Of a DNA stretch of 22,553 nucleotides, positions 1 to 7,662 are shown one piece after another; position 1 is the stretch's first letter, and the number at the start of each line of letters is the position of its first letter. The stretch comes from a virus. The position numbers and the translations under genes were made by a program. The notes beneath the pieces are model-generated. The model ran no database searches. It had not been told where the DNA came from and worked only from the letters and a program-made list of their open reading frames with translations. The stretch covers positions 1-22,553 of the IMG/VR virus record IMGVR_UViG_3300037585_003458; one strand, written 5' to 3'.

Positions 1-111
1 GAGGAAGATATACCTACGTCGATAACAAATCCTTACTATAATAACAAATCATACACGGATAAGGTTATGAATAAATCTATAGACGATATGATTAAAGATA
101 AAGATAGATAA
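1..111 (+). CDS. 3' end of an unidentified phage gene (partial)
   Basis: An open frame enters from the left edge and ends at the TAA at 109-111, giving 36 visible residues. The visible tail is hydrophilic, rich in Asn, Lys and Asp, and ends in MIKDKDR. Nothing in it identifies a family. Its stop overlaps the start of the holin gene as TAATG, so the two are probably translationally coupled and belong to the same late transcript. By position next to a holin it could be a lysis or virion protein, but that is only context. Confidence 0.7.
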   Translation, partial: EEDIPTSITNPYYNNKSYTDKVMNKSIDDMIKDKDR

Positions 112-503
112 TGGGATTACTACAGAAGGTATTATCATCTGGAGCTAGTGAGCTAATTAAAAACGTAGGTGGGGTTTTAGATAACTTAACTACATCTAAG
201 GAAGAGAAGTTAGCTGCTCAGCAAAAGATCAAACAATTAATATCTAACCATGAGTTAGAAATGCAGAAGCAAGTAACCAATAGGTGGGAGGCTGATATGA
301 AGTCTGACTCTTGGTTATCTAAAAATGTTAGACCACTAGTACTTATATTTCTAGTTGTATCAACAGTATTAATGATATTTATTGATGCTGGAGCTATATC
401 TTTTAATGTAGAAGCTAAGTGGACTGATTTATTACAATTAGTATTAATAACGGTGATTGGAGCCTACTTCGGAGGACGTTCACTAGAAAAAACAAAAAAG
501 TAA
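111..503 (+). CDS. Holin, 3TM/GTA-holin-like
   Basis: This 130-residue protein has the layout of the GTA_holin_3TM-type family. An amphipathic N-terminal stretch (about residues 1-25) is followed by a charged helical region (about 29-65), then SWLSKNVRPLVLIF, which opens a hydrophobic segment at about 74-92. A second hydrophobic segment lies at about 105-120, before a short basic tail. Such proteins sit in the inner membrane and open it at the end of infection so that lysis enzymes reach the wall. The SWLSKNVRP motif before the first strong membrane segment is typical of the family as I remember it. The start overlaps the upstream stop (TAATG). No endolysin is visible in the window; it may lie to the left. 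Confidence 0.8.
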   Translation: MGLLQKVLSSGASELIKNVGGVLDNLTTSKEEKLAAQQKIKQLISNHELEMQKQVTNRWEADMKSDSWLSKNVRPLVLIFLVVSTVLMIFIDAGAISFNVEAKWTDLLQLVLITVIGAYFGGRSLEKTKK

Positions 504-516
504 ATTAAATTAAATT

Positions 517-783
517 ATGGCAAAAGAAAAAATGGTTGATTTAAAACCTAAAGCAGAGAAGATTACTGAAGAGCAGTTAAAGAACTTACAGTCTATAGTT
601 AATGACAACAACGCTATTCAATTTCGGGTGGGTGCGTTAGAAGCTCAGAAGCATGAGTTAATCCACCAACAGGCTAGTATACAGTCTAAGATTGTTGAGC
701 TACAAAATGCTTTCAGCAAGGAGTATGGTACTTTTGATGTAGACTTGGCTGATGGTACAATTAACTACCCTACAAATGGATAG
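517..783 (+). CDS. Small coiled-coil protein, function unknown
   Basis: This is an 88-residue soluble protein with no membrane segment. Residues about 15-70 look like one long helix with regular hydrophobic spacing (ITEEQLKNLQSIV, then VGALEAQKHELIHQQASIQSKIVEL), which predicts a coiled coil. An acidic, more extended tail follows with the motif DVDLADGTINY. Similar short coiled-coil proteins are common hypothetical proteins in marine phages, often near terminase genes, but I know of no assigned function. It lies 13 bases after the holin, behind an AT-rich leader ending ATT-ATG with no Shine-Dalgarno sequence. A spanin or virion role cannot be argued, because no signal peptide or lipobox is present. 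Confidence 0.75.
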   Translation: MAKEKMVDLKPKAEKITEEQLKNLQSIVNDNNAIQFRVGALEAQKHELIHQQASIQSKIVELQNAFSKEYGTFDVDLADGTINYPTNG

Positions 784-1000
784 TCACGTAATTAGAAAGA
801 TTACTATAGGTAAAGACTATAAGAATGATGCTATGCATTACTCTGTTGGTCAGAACGTCTATGGTGGTCATACGATATGTGATATATTAGAGGAAGAGAC
901 TAAGTACTCTATTTATATACGAAAGAAGGATATAGTCATACCTTGGAAAGACTTTAACAAGAATATGGCTATATCAGTGGAATATGATCTAGAGTACTAA
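776..1000 (+). CDS. Small protein, function unknown
   Basis: I chose the ATG at 776, giving 74 residues that begin MDSHVIRKITIGKDYKND. This leaves only an 8-base overlap (ATGGATAG) with the preceding gene. An in-frame ATG at 752 would add eight residues (MVQLTTLQ) and a 32-base overlap, which is less likely. The protein looks beta-rich and mixed alpha/beta, with alternating hydrophobic residues (THTICDILEEE-like and KYSIYIRKKDIVIPWKDF). It has no membrane segment and no motif I recognise. Its stop overlaps the next start as TAATG, so it is coupled to the GroES-like gene. Confidence 0.65.
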   Translation: MDSHVIRKITIGKDYKNDAMHYSVGQNVYGGHTICDILEEETKYSIYIRKKDIVIPWKDFNKNMAISVEYDLEY

Positions 1001-1590
1001 TGAAACCTTTATATGATTATATAATAAAACCTCTAGGTGAGAGGTATAACAACTCTGTAGAAGTAGGAGATGGTAAGAGCTTAATATTAAACACGGAAGT
1101 ATTTAATCATGGATATATTAACCGTAAAGCTATTATTATCTCTACTCCTATTGATAATGTACATAACCTACAAGAAGGACAGGAGGTGATAGTACATCAT
1201 AACATCTTTAGAAGATGGCATAATGTTAAAGGTATCGAGAAGAATAGTAGAGGCTTTTTAAGTGAAGGAGAATATCTAGCTTCACCTGATCAGATATACA
1301 TGTATAAGAACCTGTCTTGGGAATGTGTTAACGGTTTTACTTTTGTAAAGCCCTTGAAGAACAAGGACAATCTCTCTCTGGAACCTGAGCAACCGTTGAT
1401 GGGTATAGTTAAATACTCTGACGGCAGATTTCTACCTACACAACTAGTGGGATTCAAGCCTAGTAGCGAATTCGAGTTCGTTATAGATGGAGAGAGGTTA
1501 TACAGAGTTATGAATAGTTTTATTACAATTGAGTATGAATATAAAGGAAACGAAGAAGAGTATAATCCAAGCTGGGCACATAGCAGTTGA
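1000..1590 (+). CDS. Putative GroES-like co-chaperonin, tandem-domain
   Basis: The 196-residue protein appears to be two GroES-like beta barrels in a row. Domain 1 (about 1-104) has YDYIIKPLGERY at the start, then AIIISTP, a turn, EGQEVIVHHN, and GEYLASPDQIYMYK at the end. This matches the order of strands in GroES (RPLHDRVIV, GEVLAVG, VGDIVIF, ESDILAI). Domain 2 (about 106-182) repeats the plan with GFTFVKPL, MGIVKYSDG, a VGFKPSSEFEFVIDG strand pair and LYRVMNSFITIEYE. Phage co-chaperonins such as T4 gp31 replace host GroES so that the capsid protein can fold in GroEL, and a role in capsid folding would fit this location. The assignment rests on pattern, not a search. A mobile-loop GGI motif is not obvious in either half, which is a weakness. 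An unrelated beta-barrel virion protein is the alternative. Confidence 0.5.
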   Translation: MKPLYDYIIKPLGERYNNSVEVGDGKSLILNTEVFNHGYINRKAIIISTPIDNVHNLQEGQEVIVHHNIFRRWHNVKGIEKNSRGFLSEGEYLASPDQIYMYKNLSWECVNGFTFVKPLKNKDNLSLEPEQPLMGIVKYSDGRFLPTQLVGFKPSSEFEFVIDGERLYRVMNSFITIEYEYKGNEEEYNPSWAHSS

Positions 1591-1816
1591 AGAGCTAATC
1601 AAAGTAGCTAAGGAAGCTATTGTAGATTCCGATGACGATATATCAGCGGATAGGCTTAAGAACGCTGCAGCTACAAAGAAGTTAGCTATATTCGATGCTT
1701 TTGAAATACTAAACCGAATTGAGGAAGAGGAGAGAGTTATTAAAGATCTAGAGAAATCGAAGCAAGATCTAAATAAACCTAAATTCCAAGGGTTCGCAGA
1801 AGGGAGGAGTAAATAA
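1535..1816 (+). CDS. Small helical protein; terminase small subunit candidate
   Basis: The 93-residue product starts at the ATG at 1535; an in-frame TTG at 1529 would add two residues. The gene overlaps the end of the preceding gene by 56 bases, but the early sequence (KSIIQAGHIAVEELIKVAKE) looks like a genuine conserved helix, so the overlap is probably real. The middle (ADRLKNAAATKKLAIFDAFE) and the acidic stretch EILNRIEEEERVIKDLEK predict further helices. The tail ends in PKFQGFAEGRSK. A small, all-helical protein placed directly before the large terminase is the usual position for a small terminase subunit, which recognises phage DNA. No helix-turn-helix can be read with certainty, so the role is inferred from context. 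Its TAA overlaps the terminase ATG. Confidence 0.65.
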   Translation: MNIKETKKSIIQAGHIAVEELIKVAKEAIVDSDDDISADRLKNAAATKKLAIFDAFEILNRIEEEERVIKDLEKSKQDLNKPKFQGFAEGRSK

Positions 1817-4044
1817 TGTACGAACAAACGCTTTATAAAATAGTAGAACCAGTTAAGCTTACCACTATCAAGAGATTGAATAAGGGTAAGAAGTGGAAAT
1901 ATGGCTACGATAAGGAAAGTGATATTGTAGTTGTATCTAAGAGCGGTGAGATAGGTGAGATAGTAGAGATACAAGGTTTGAGAGTAGCTTTACCTAAAGT
2001 ACCTAAAGAAGTTTTTAGTTGTTCTAAAACGAAGAAAGAACAGAAGTGGAGAAGGTTTGAACCTAACTCAGCTTTTAATAAGATTAAAACTAGGTTTGAC
2101 TGGGATACTTACCCTAAAGAATTTAAAGAGTTACATTATAAATACATAGACGAGGAGTTTAAGAGAAGAGATAATGGCTTCTGGTTTATGAACAATGGTG
2201 ATCCGACTTGGATTCCTGGTAGTTACTATATGTATCTGCAATGGAGTAAGATAGATGTTGGAGCTCCAGACTTTAGAGAAGCCAATAGGCTTTTCTTTAT
2301 ATTTTGGGAGGCTTGTAAAGCTGATCAACGTTGCTATGGTATGTGTTATCTAAAGAATAGACGTTCAGGTTTTTCTTTCATGAGTTCGGCTGAAACCGTT
2401 AATTTAGCTACCTTAGCAAGTGATAGTAGATTTGGGGTGTTATCCAAGAGTGGTGGTGATGCGAAGAAAATGTTTACAGATAAAATAGTACCAATAAGTA
2501 TTAATTATCCTTTCTTTTTCAAACCAATCCAAGACGGTATGGATCGTCCGAAGTCAGAGCTAGCTTATCGTATCCCAGCTAAGAAGTTTACCCGTAGAAA
2601 AATGGGGGTTCACGAAGAACAAGACGACATGGAAGGTCTTGATACTACTATTGACTGGAAGAACACTGGTGATAACAGTTATGATGGGGAAAAGCTTTCT
2701 CTATTAGTCCACGATGAGAGTGGCAAGTGGGAGAGGCCAGACAATATCCTTAATAACTGGAGGGTTACTAAAACCTGTTTGAGGTTAGGTGGTAGAATAG
2801 TTGGTAAGTGCATGATGGGGTCAACCTCTAATGCACTAGACAAAGGTGGTGATAACTTTAAGAAACTGTATGGAGACTCAGATGTTACTAAACGAAATAG
2901 GAATGGACAAACAAAGTCTGGTTTATATTCTTTGTTTATCCCAATGGAATGGAACTATGAAGGATTTATTGACCAGTTCGGAGTTCCAGTCTTTGATAAT
3001 CCAAGTGATGATGTTTACGGACCACACGGTGAATTAATAGATATAGGTGTTGTAGATTACTGGGAGAATGAAGCTGAAGGTCTGAGAGACGACCAAGACG
3101 GATTAAACGAATTCTACAGACAATTCCCAAGAACAGAAGAGCACGCATTTAGAGATGAGACAAAGAATAGTTTGTTTAATCTTATAAAAATATACGAGCA
3201 GATAGATTACAATGAGGGTAACAGGAACTCCTCGGTCTTAACAACCGGTAACTTCCAATGGGAGAATGGGGTTAAGGATACTAGAGTTACTTTCAACCCG
3301 GACCCTAATGGTAGATTTAAAGTAAGTTGGGTTCCTAATAGAGGGATGCAAAATAACGTTGTACTAAAGAATGGAGTTAAATACCCTGGAAACGAGCACG
3401 TTGGTGCGTTTGGTTGTGATAGCTACGACATTAGTGGTACTGTTGATGGTAAAGGCTCTAAAGGAGCGTTACATGGATTAACTAAGTTCAGTATGGAAGA
3501 TGCCCCAGCTAACACGTTCTTTTTAGAATATGTAGCTAGACCTCAGACTGCTGAGATCTTCTTTGAAGATGTCCTAATGGCGTTAGTATTTTATGGGATG
3601 CCTATATTAGCAGAGAACAACAAACCTCGTCTATTGTACTATTTACGTAGAAGAGGTTATAGAGGTTTCAGCATGAACCGCCCTGACAAGCTGTGGAATA
3701 AACTATCTGTAACCGAAAGAGAGGTAGGTGGTATGCCGAACTCTAGTGAGGATATAAAACAAGCTCACGCCGCAGCTATTGAAATGTATATCAATGATCA
3801 TGTTGGTCATTTAGAAGATGGTACTTACGGTACTGTGTATTTCAATGAAACGCTGAACGATTGGAGTAAATTTAATATAAACAAAAGAACCAAGTATGAT
3901 GCTGCTATAAGTTCTGGTTTAGCTATCATGGCTTGTAATAGACACATGTACCGACCAAACCCAGAGGTAAATAAACAACCATTAGATATAAGTATATCTA
4001 AGTATACTAACACCGGATTTAATTCAACAATAATTAAAAAGTAA
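1816..4044 (+). CDS. terL: Terminase large subunit (ATPase and nuclease)
   Basis: This 742-residue protein packages DNA into the prohead. The ATPase domain shows a Walker A of the lambda type, KNRRSGFS at residues 180-187, where the Lys comes early and there is no GKT. Walker B is LLVHDE at 296-301, with D300 and the catalytic E301. A coupling-motif candidate is GSTSN at 335-339. The C-terminal nuclease has a probable first metal ligand in GCDSYD (D535), acidic residues near 584-585 in EIFFEDVL and at E600, and a last Asp in KYDAAISSGLA (D695), spaced as in the RNase H-like fold. An N-terminal extension of about 170 residues precedes Walker A. GGAGG lies 7 bases before the start, inside the upstream gene. 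The start overlaps the upstream stop (TAATG), and the portal gene follows after 3 bases. Confidence 0.93.
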   Translation: MYEQTLYKIVEPVKLTTIKRLNKGKKWKYGYDKESDIVVVSKSGEIGEIVEIQGLRVALPKVPKEVFSCSKTKKEQKWRRFEPNSAFNKIKTRFDWDTYPKEFKELHYKYIDEEFKRRDNGFWFMNNGDPTWIPGSYYMYLQWSKIDVGAPDFREANRLFFIFWEACKADQRCYGMCYLKNRRSGFSFMSSAETVNLATLASDSRFGVLSKSGGDAKKMFTDKIVPISINYPFFFKPIQDGMDRPKSELAYRIPAKKFTRRKMGVHEEQDDMEGLDTTIDWKNTGDNSYDGEKLSLLVHDESGKWERPDNILNNWRVTKTCLRLGGRIVGKCMMGSTSNALDKGGDNFKKLYGDSDVTKRNRNGQTKSGLYSLFIPMEWNYEGFIDQFGVPVFDNPSDDVYGPHGELIDIGVVDYWENEAEGLRDDQDGLNEFYRQFPRTEEHAFRDETKNSLFNLIKIYEQIDYNEGNRNSSVLTTGNFQWENGVKDTRVTFNPDPNGRFKVSWVPNRGMQNNVVLKNGVKYPGNEHVGAFGCDSYDISGTVDGKGSKGALHGLTKFSMEDAPANTFFLEYVARPQTAEIFFEDVLMALVFYGMPILAENNKPRLLYYLRRRGYRGFSMNRPDKLWNKLSVTEREVGGMPNSSEDIKQAHAAAIEMYINDHVGHLEDGTYGTVYFNETLNDWSKFNINKRTKYDAAISSGLAIMACNRHMYRPNPEVNKQPLDISISKYTNTGFNSTIIKK

Positions 4045-4047
4045 GTT

Positions 4048-6438
4048 ATGGCAGAGTCTGCGATAAGGAATTTCCCTTCACAAGCAGTTAGTGATTTAGA
4101 AAAGATGACCCAAGAATATGGGTTGAAGGTAGCTAGGGCTATTGAACATGAATGGTTCTCTGGAGCTACATCTAAGTATAGTGGTAATACAAATAACTTC
4201 CACAAGTTGAGGCTATATGCTAGAGGAGAGCAGCCGATACAAAAATATAAAAACGAGTTATCTATAAACGGTGACTTAAGCTACTTAAACTTAGATTGGA
4301 AACCTGTACCCATTGTACCTAAATTCGTGGACATAGTAGTTAACGGTATGTCCCAAAGAGCTTACGACGTCAAGGCTTACTCTCAAGATTCATATGGGGT
4401 TAGTAAGAGGACTGAGTATATGGAATCAATGTTAAAGGACATTAGGTCCAAGGAGTATAATGACATGGTCCAAGAGGGTTTTGGTATGGACATTTACGAA
4501 AACCAAAAAGAAACCCTACCAGATACTGAGGAGGAACTAGCTCTTCATATGCAGTTGAATTATAAACAAGCCGTTGAGTTAGCCGAAGAACAAGCTATCA
4601 ACGTTCTAATGGAAGGTAGTAAATTCGACCTTATAAAGAAGAGGTCCTTATATGATTTAACCACTATAGGTATTGGAGCCGTTAAAACTACCTTCGACTG
4701 GAGTGATGGAGCTAAAGTGCAATATGTAGACCCAGCTAACCTAGTCTACTCATATACTGAATCCCCATACTTTGAGGATATATATTATGTTGGAGAGGTT
4801 AAGGAAGTCCCAGTTAATGAGTTGGTTAAAGAATTTCCCAACTTGTCCGAATCTGAGATATACGATATCGTAGAGGGATCTAAGAGCTCTGCTAGACTCG
4901 TTAATAACTCCAACGGGGATAAGAATAAGATTAGTGTGCTATACTTCAATTATAAGACACACAAGAATAATACATACAAAATAAAGGAAACTGGTACTGG
5001 CGCTAGTAAAGTTATAGAAAAGGATGATACCTTCAACCCACCAACTGACATGGATGGTAACTATTCGAAACTTGAAAGGGTAATGGAGTGTTTGTACGAA
5101 GGTGTACTAGTACTAGGTACTGATAAGCTATTGAAGTGGGAGATGGCTGAGAATATGTTACGTAGCAAATCCAACTTTGATAAAGTGAAAATGAATTATA
5201 GTATCGTTGCACCTAGAATGTACAACGGTAAGATAGAATCTATAGTTAGTAGAATAACAGGGTTTGCCGATATGATCCAGTTGACTCACTTAAAGCTTCA
5301 GCAAGTTCTATCTCGCATGGTTCCAGATGGAGTTTATTTAGACGCTGATGGGTTAGCTGAAATAGATCTGGGTAATGGTACAAACTATTCTCCGCAGGAA
5401 GCTTTAAATATGTTCTTCCAGACAGGTTCCGTTATTGGTAGGAGTTTTACATCTGAAGGGGATATGAACCCTGGTAAAGTGCCTATTCAGCAAATACAAA
5501 ACGGTTCGGGTAGTAACAAACTTCAAAGCTTGATACAAACCTATAATTACTACCTACAAATGATCCGTGATGTCACCGGGCTTAATGAAGCTAGAGATGC
5601 GTCAACACCAGATAAGAACGCTTTAGTCGGTATTCAAAAGTTAGCAGCAGCTAATTCTAACACAGCAACTAGGCACGTATTGCAGTCTATGCTATTATTA
5701 GCATCAGAATCGGCGGAAGCTTTATCACTAAGAATATCAGACATTATAGAATACTCTCCAACTAAAGAGGCTTTTATCCAATCTATTGGAGCTCATAATG
5801 TAGCTACATTAGAAGAGATGAAAGAGTTACATTTATACGATTTTGGTATATTTATAGAGTTGATGCCTGATGAAGAGGAGAAGCAAATACTAGAGAATAA
5901 TATTCAGATAGCATTATCACAACAGTTGATAGACTTAGATGATGCGATTGATTTGCGTGATGTTAGAAACATTAAACTAGCCAATCAACTTCTTAAAATA
6001 AAGAGAAAGAAAAAGCTTGAGAGAGATCAGAAGATGCAACAGCAAAATATTCAAGCTCAATCTCAGGCTAATCAAGAAGCTCAACAAGCAGCTGCTCAAG
6101 CTGAGGTTCAAAAGAACCAAGCTAAGACACAGTCTGATGCTCAGTTAGAGCAAACTAAAACTCAGTTGAAGATTCAATACTTACAGCAAGAGGCTCAGGT
6201 TAAGAAAGAATTAATGCAGTTAGAGTTTGAGTTAAACTCTAGATTACAATCTGGAGAAAGAGAGCTAAAAGACAGGCAAGAGGCTATGAGAGAGGATAGG
6301 AAAGATTCTCGAGTAGATAGGCAAGCTCAACATCAGAAAGACTTAGCGGATAGAAAAAACCAGGGTGAATCACTTAAAAAGTTTGAATCATCAGGTAATG
6401 ATATAGTAACAGGTGGAGCAGGATTAGACCAATTCTAA
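4048..6438 (+). CDS. Portal protein
   Basis: The 796-residue product sits between the terminase and the scaffold, as portals do. The core runs to about residue 640. It contains the segment DVTGLNEARDASTPDKNALV (from about 507), followed by GIQKLAAANSNTATRHVLQS, which resembles the conserved clip/stem region of large podovirus portals, where a TG-N-x-R-D pattern is common. From about 640 to 780 the protein is a long, highly charged, Gln-rich helix (KIKRKKKLERDQKMQQQN and onward), likely an extended coiled coil or barrel inside the capsid. Portals form a dodecameric ring at one capsid vertex through which DNA enters and leaves. The length fits the large portals of crAss-like and marine phages. 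The last residues (VTGGAGLDQF) form a flexible tip. Confidence 0.9.
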   Translation: MAESAIRNFPSQAVSDLEKMTQEYGLKVARAIEHEWFSGATSKYSGNTNNFHKLRLYARGEQPIQKYKNELSINGDLSYLNLDWKPVPIVPKFVDIVVNGMSQRAYDVKAYSQDSYGVSKRTEYMESMLKDIRSKEYNDMVQEGFGMDIYENQKETLPDTEEELALHMQLNYKQAVELAEEQAINVLMEGSKFDLIKKRSLYDLTTIGIGAVKTTFDWSDGAKVQYVDPANLVYSYTESPYFEDIYYVGEVKEVPVNELVKEFPNLSESEIYDIVEGSKSSARLVNNSNGDKNKISVLYFNYKTHKNNTYKIKETGTGASKVIEKDDTFNPPTDMDGNYSKLERVMECLYEGVLVLGTDKLLKWEMAENMLRSKSNFDKVKMNYSIVAPRMYNGKIESIVSRITGFADMIQLTHLKLQQVLSRMVPDGVYLDADGLAEIDLGNGTNYSPQEALNMFFQTGSVIGRSFTSEGDMNPGKVPIQQIQNGSGSNKLQSLIQTYNYYLQMIRDVTGLNEARDASTPDKNALVGIQKLAAANSNTATRHVLQSMLLLASESAEALSLRISDIIEYSPTKEAFIQSIGAHNVATLEEMKELHLYDFGIFIELMPDEEEKQILENNIQIALSQQLIDLDDAIDLRDVRNIKLANQLLKIKRKKKLERDQKMQQQNIQAQSQANQEAQQAAAQAEVQKNQAKTQSDAQLEQTKTQLKIQYLQQEAQVKKELMQLEFELNSRLQSGERELKDRQEAMREDRKDSRVDRQAQHQKDLADRKNQGESLKKFESSGNDIVTGGAGLDQF

Positions 6439-6446
6439 TCCACTGA

Positions 6447-6470
6447 TTTTTAATTTTATAATATTTTATT
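6447..6470 (+). promoter_or_regulatory. AT-only translation leader before the scaffold gene
   Basis: The 24 bases before the scaffold ATG contain only A and T and end in ATT-ATG. There is no Shine-Dalgarno sequence. A very similar 24-base A/T tract precedes the gene at 9165. In Bacteroidota, an unstructured A/T-rich leader with A at -3 supports initiation without anti-Shine-Dalgarno pairing, so this is best read as the ribosome-loading region. It might also hold a promoter. Confidence 0.4.
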
Positions 6471-7640
6471 ATGGCAGAAAAATTAGAGAACGTAGTTGAA
6501 GAAACTACAGAACAAGTTGTCGAAAACACAATCGACGAATCAAAATTTGAAAGTGCTGGAGATGATAGCGTTATTAAAGTAGATTTAAACAAACCACCAA
6601 CCAATGAAACTGAAGAGACAGAAGCTGACCCAGCAGGAGTGGTGGGAAGCGATGAAGACACCGGAACCTCACAAGAACAAGAAGAGGTACAACCGGAAGG
6701 AGAAGTACAAGAAACAGAGTTACCAGTACTAGAAGAAGTAACCGATGAAGAAGTCGAAGCTGTAGAAGAACAAGTTGAAGAAGCTATAGCAAAAGCAGAA
6801 GCTACTGGGAAACCACTACCAGAGAATATACAGAAGTTAGTTGACTTCATGGAAGACACTGGTGGAGATTTAAACGACTACGTAAATCTAAATAGAGATA
6901 TATCTAAATTAGACGACTCTGAAGTACTAGACGAGTACTATAGAAAAACTAAATCTCATTTATCCGCTGAAGAGAGAAACTTTTTGTTGGAAGATAAATA
7001 CGGTTTCGATGAGGACATGGATGATGAGCGTACAATAAGATCAAAGAAAATCGCTTTGAAAGAGCAAGTTGCTGAAGCGAAAACCTACTTAGACGGGCAA
7101 AAGTCTAAGTATTACGAAGAGATTAAAGCTGGAAGTAAGCTCACAAGTGAGCAGCAGAAAGCCATGGATTTCTTCGATCGTTACAATAAGGAATCTGAAG
7201 AGACTAAAAAGCTAACAGAAACTAACAAACAAGTTTTTCAACAGAAAACTGATAATCTATTCAACGACAAGTTCAAAGGTTTTGACTACAACGTCGGAGA
7301 TAAGAGATACAGGTTTAATGTGAAAAACAAGGATGACGTTAAGACAAACCAGAGCGACCTGAATAATTTTGTGCAAAAGTTTTTGGATAAGAACAATCAG
7401 ATGAGCGATGCTAAAGGTTATCACAAGTCTTTATTTACGGCAATGAACGCTGATGCTGTTGCTCAACATTTCTATGAGCAAGGGAAAGCAGATGCAATCA
7501 AAGATACTGTAGCTAAAGGTAAGAACATTAACGTTGACCCTAGAGGTACTCACGGAAGTGAACAAACTAGTGGGACAAAGTTTAGAGTGTTAGGTGAAGG
7601 TTCGGATGATTTCAAATTCAAAATTAGAAAAAAGAAATAA
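6471..7640 (+). CDS. Capsid scaffolding protein
   Basis: The 389-residue protein lies between portal and capsid genes, the standard scaffold position. Residues about 1-115 are strongly acidic and poor in structure, dominated by Glu, Asp and Thr (for example EEVTDEEVEAVEEQVEEA). The middle (about 140-330) is helical and charged. The last residues are basic (DDFKFKIRKKK). This polarity, an acidic body with a basic C-terminal tip, matches scaffolds of podoviruses such as T7 gp9 and P22 gp8, whose basic C-terminus binds the coat protein. The protein would direct prohead shape and then leave or be degraded. No protease motif is visible, so it is not a protease-scaffold fusion. The sequence itself is not one I recognise; the call rests on position and composition. 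Confidence 0.75.
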   Translation: MAEKLENVVEETTEQVVENTIDESKFESAGDDSVIKVDLNKPPTNETEETEADPAGVVGSDEDTGTSQEQEEVQPEGEVQETELPVLEEVTDEEVEAVEEQVEEAIAKAEATGKPLPENIQKLVDFMEDTGGDLNDYVNLNRDISKLDDSEVLDEYYRKTKSHLSAEERNFLLEDKYGFDEDMDDERTIRSKKIALKEQVAEAKTYLDGQKSKYYEEIKAGSKLTSEQQKAMDFFDRYNKESEETKKLTETNKQVFQQKTDNLFNDKFKGFDYNVGDKRYRFNVKNKDDVKTNQSDLNNFVQKFLDKNNQMSDAKGYHKSLFTAMNADAVAQHFYEQGKADAIKDTVAKGKNINVDPRGTHGSEQTSGTKFRVLGEGSDDFKFKIRKKK

Positions 7641-7662
7641 TTAAACTTTAAATTAAGAAATT
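7641..7662 (+). promoter_or_regulatory. AT-rich leader before the major capsid gene
   Basis: The 22-base gap before the capsid ATG has no Shine-Dalgarno sequence and ends in ATT-ATG. It begins with the 12-mer TTAAACTTTAAA, which recurs at 10049-10060 upstream of the three-paralogue cassette. It is likely the capsid translation leader; a promoter role is speculative. Confidence 0.35.

Noticed and set aside
1498-1974. 158-codon open frame on the - strand with hydrophobic stretches
   Set aside because: It lies across three well-supported + strand genes in a region where all genes run on +. Its hydrophobic character is the usual mirror of A-rich, Lys/Glu-coding DNA.
3825-4205. 126-codon open frame on the - strand across the terminase/portal junction
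   Set aside because: It runs against the end of terL, which contains the nuclease D695, and the start of the portal. The + strand frames are much better supported.
6374-6859. Ser/Thr-rich 161-codon open frame on the - strand
   Set aside because: It is the complement of the acidic, Glu-rich scaffold start; GAA/GAG codons read backwards give TTC/CTC and Ser-rich runs. No leader or neighbour supports it.
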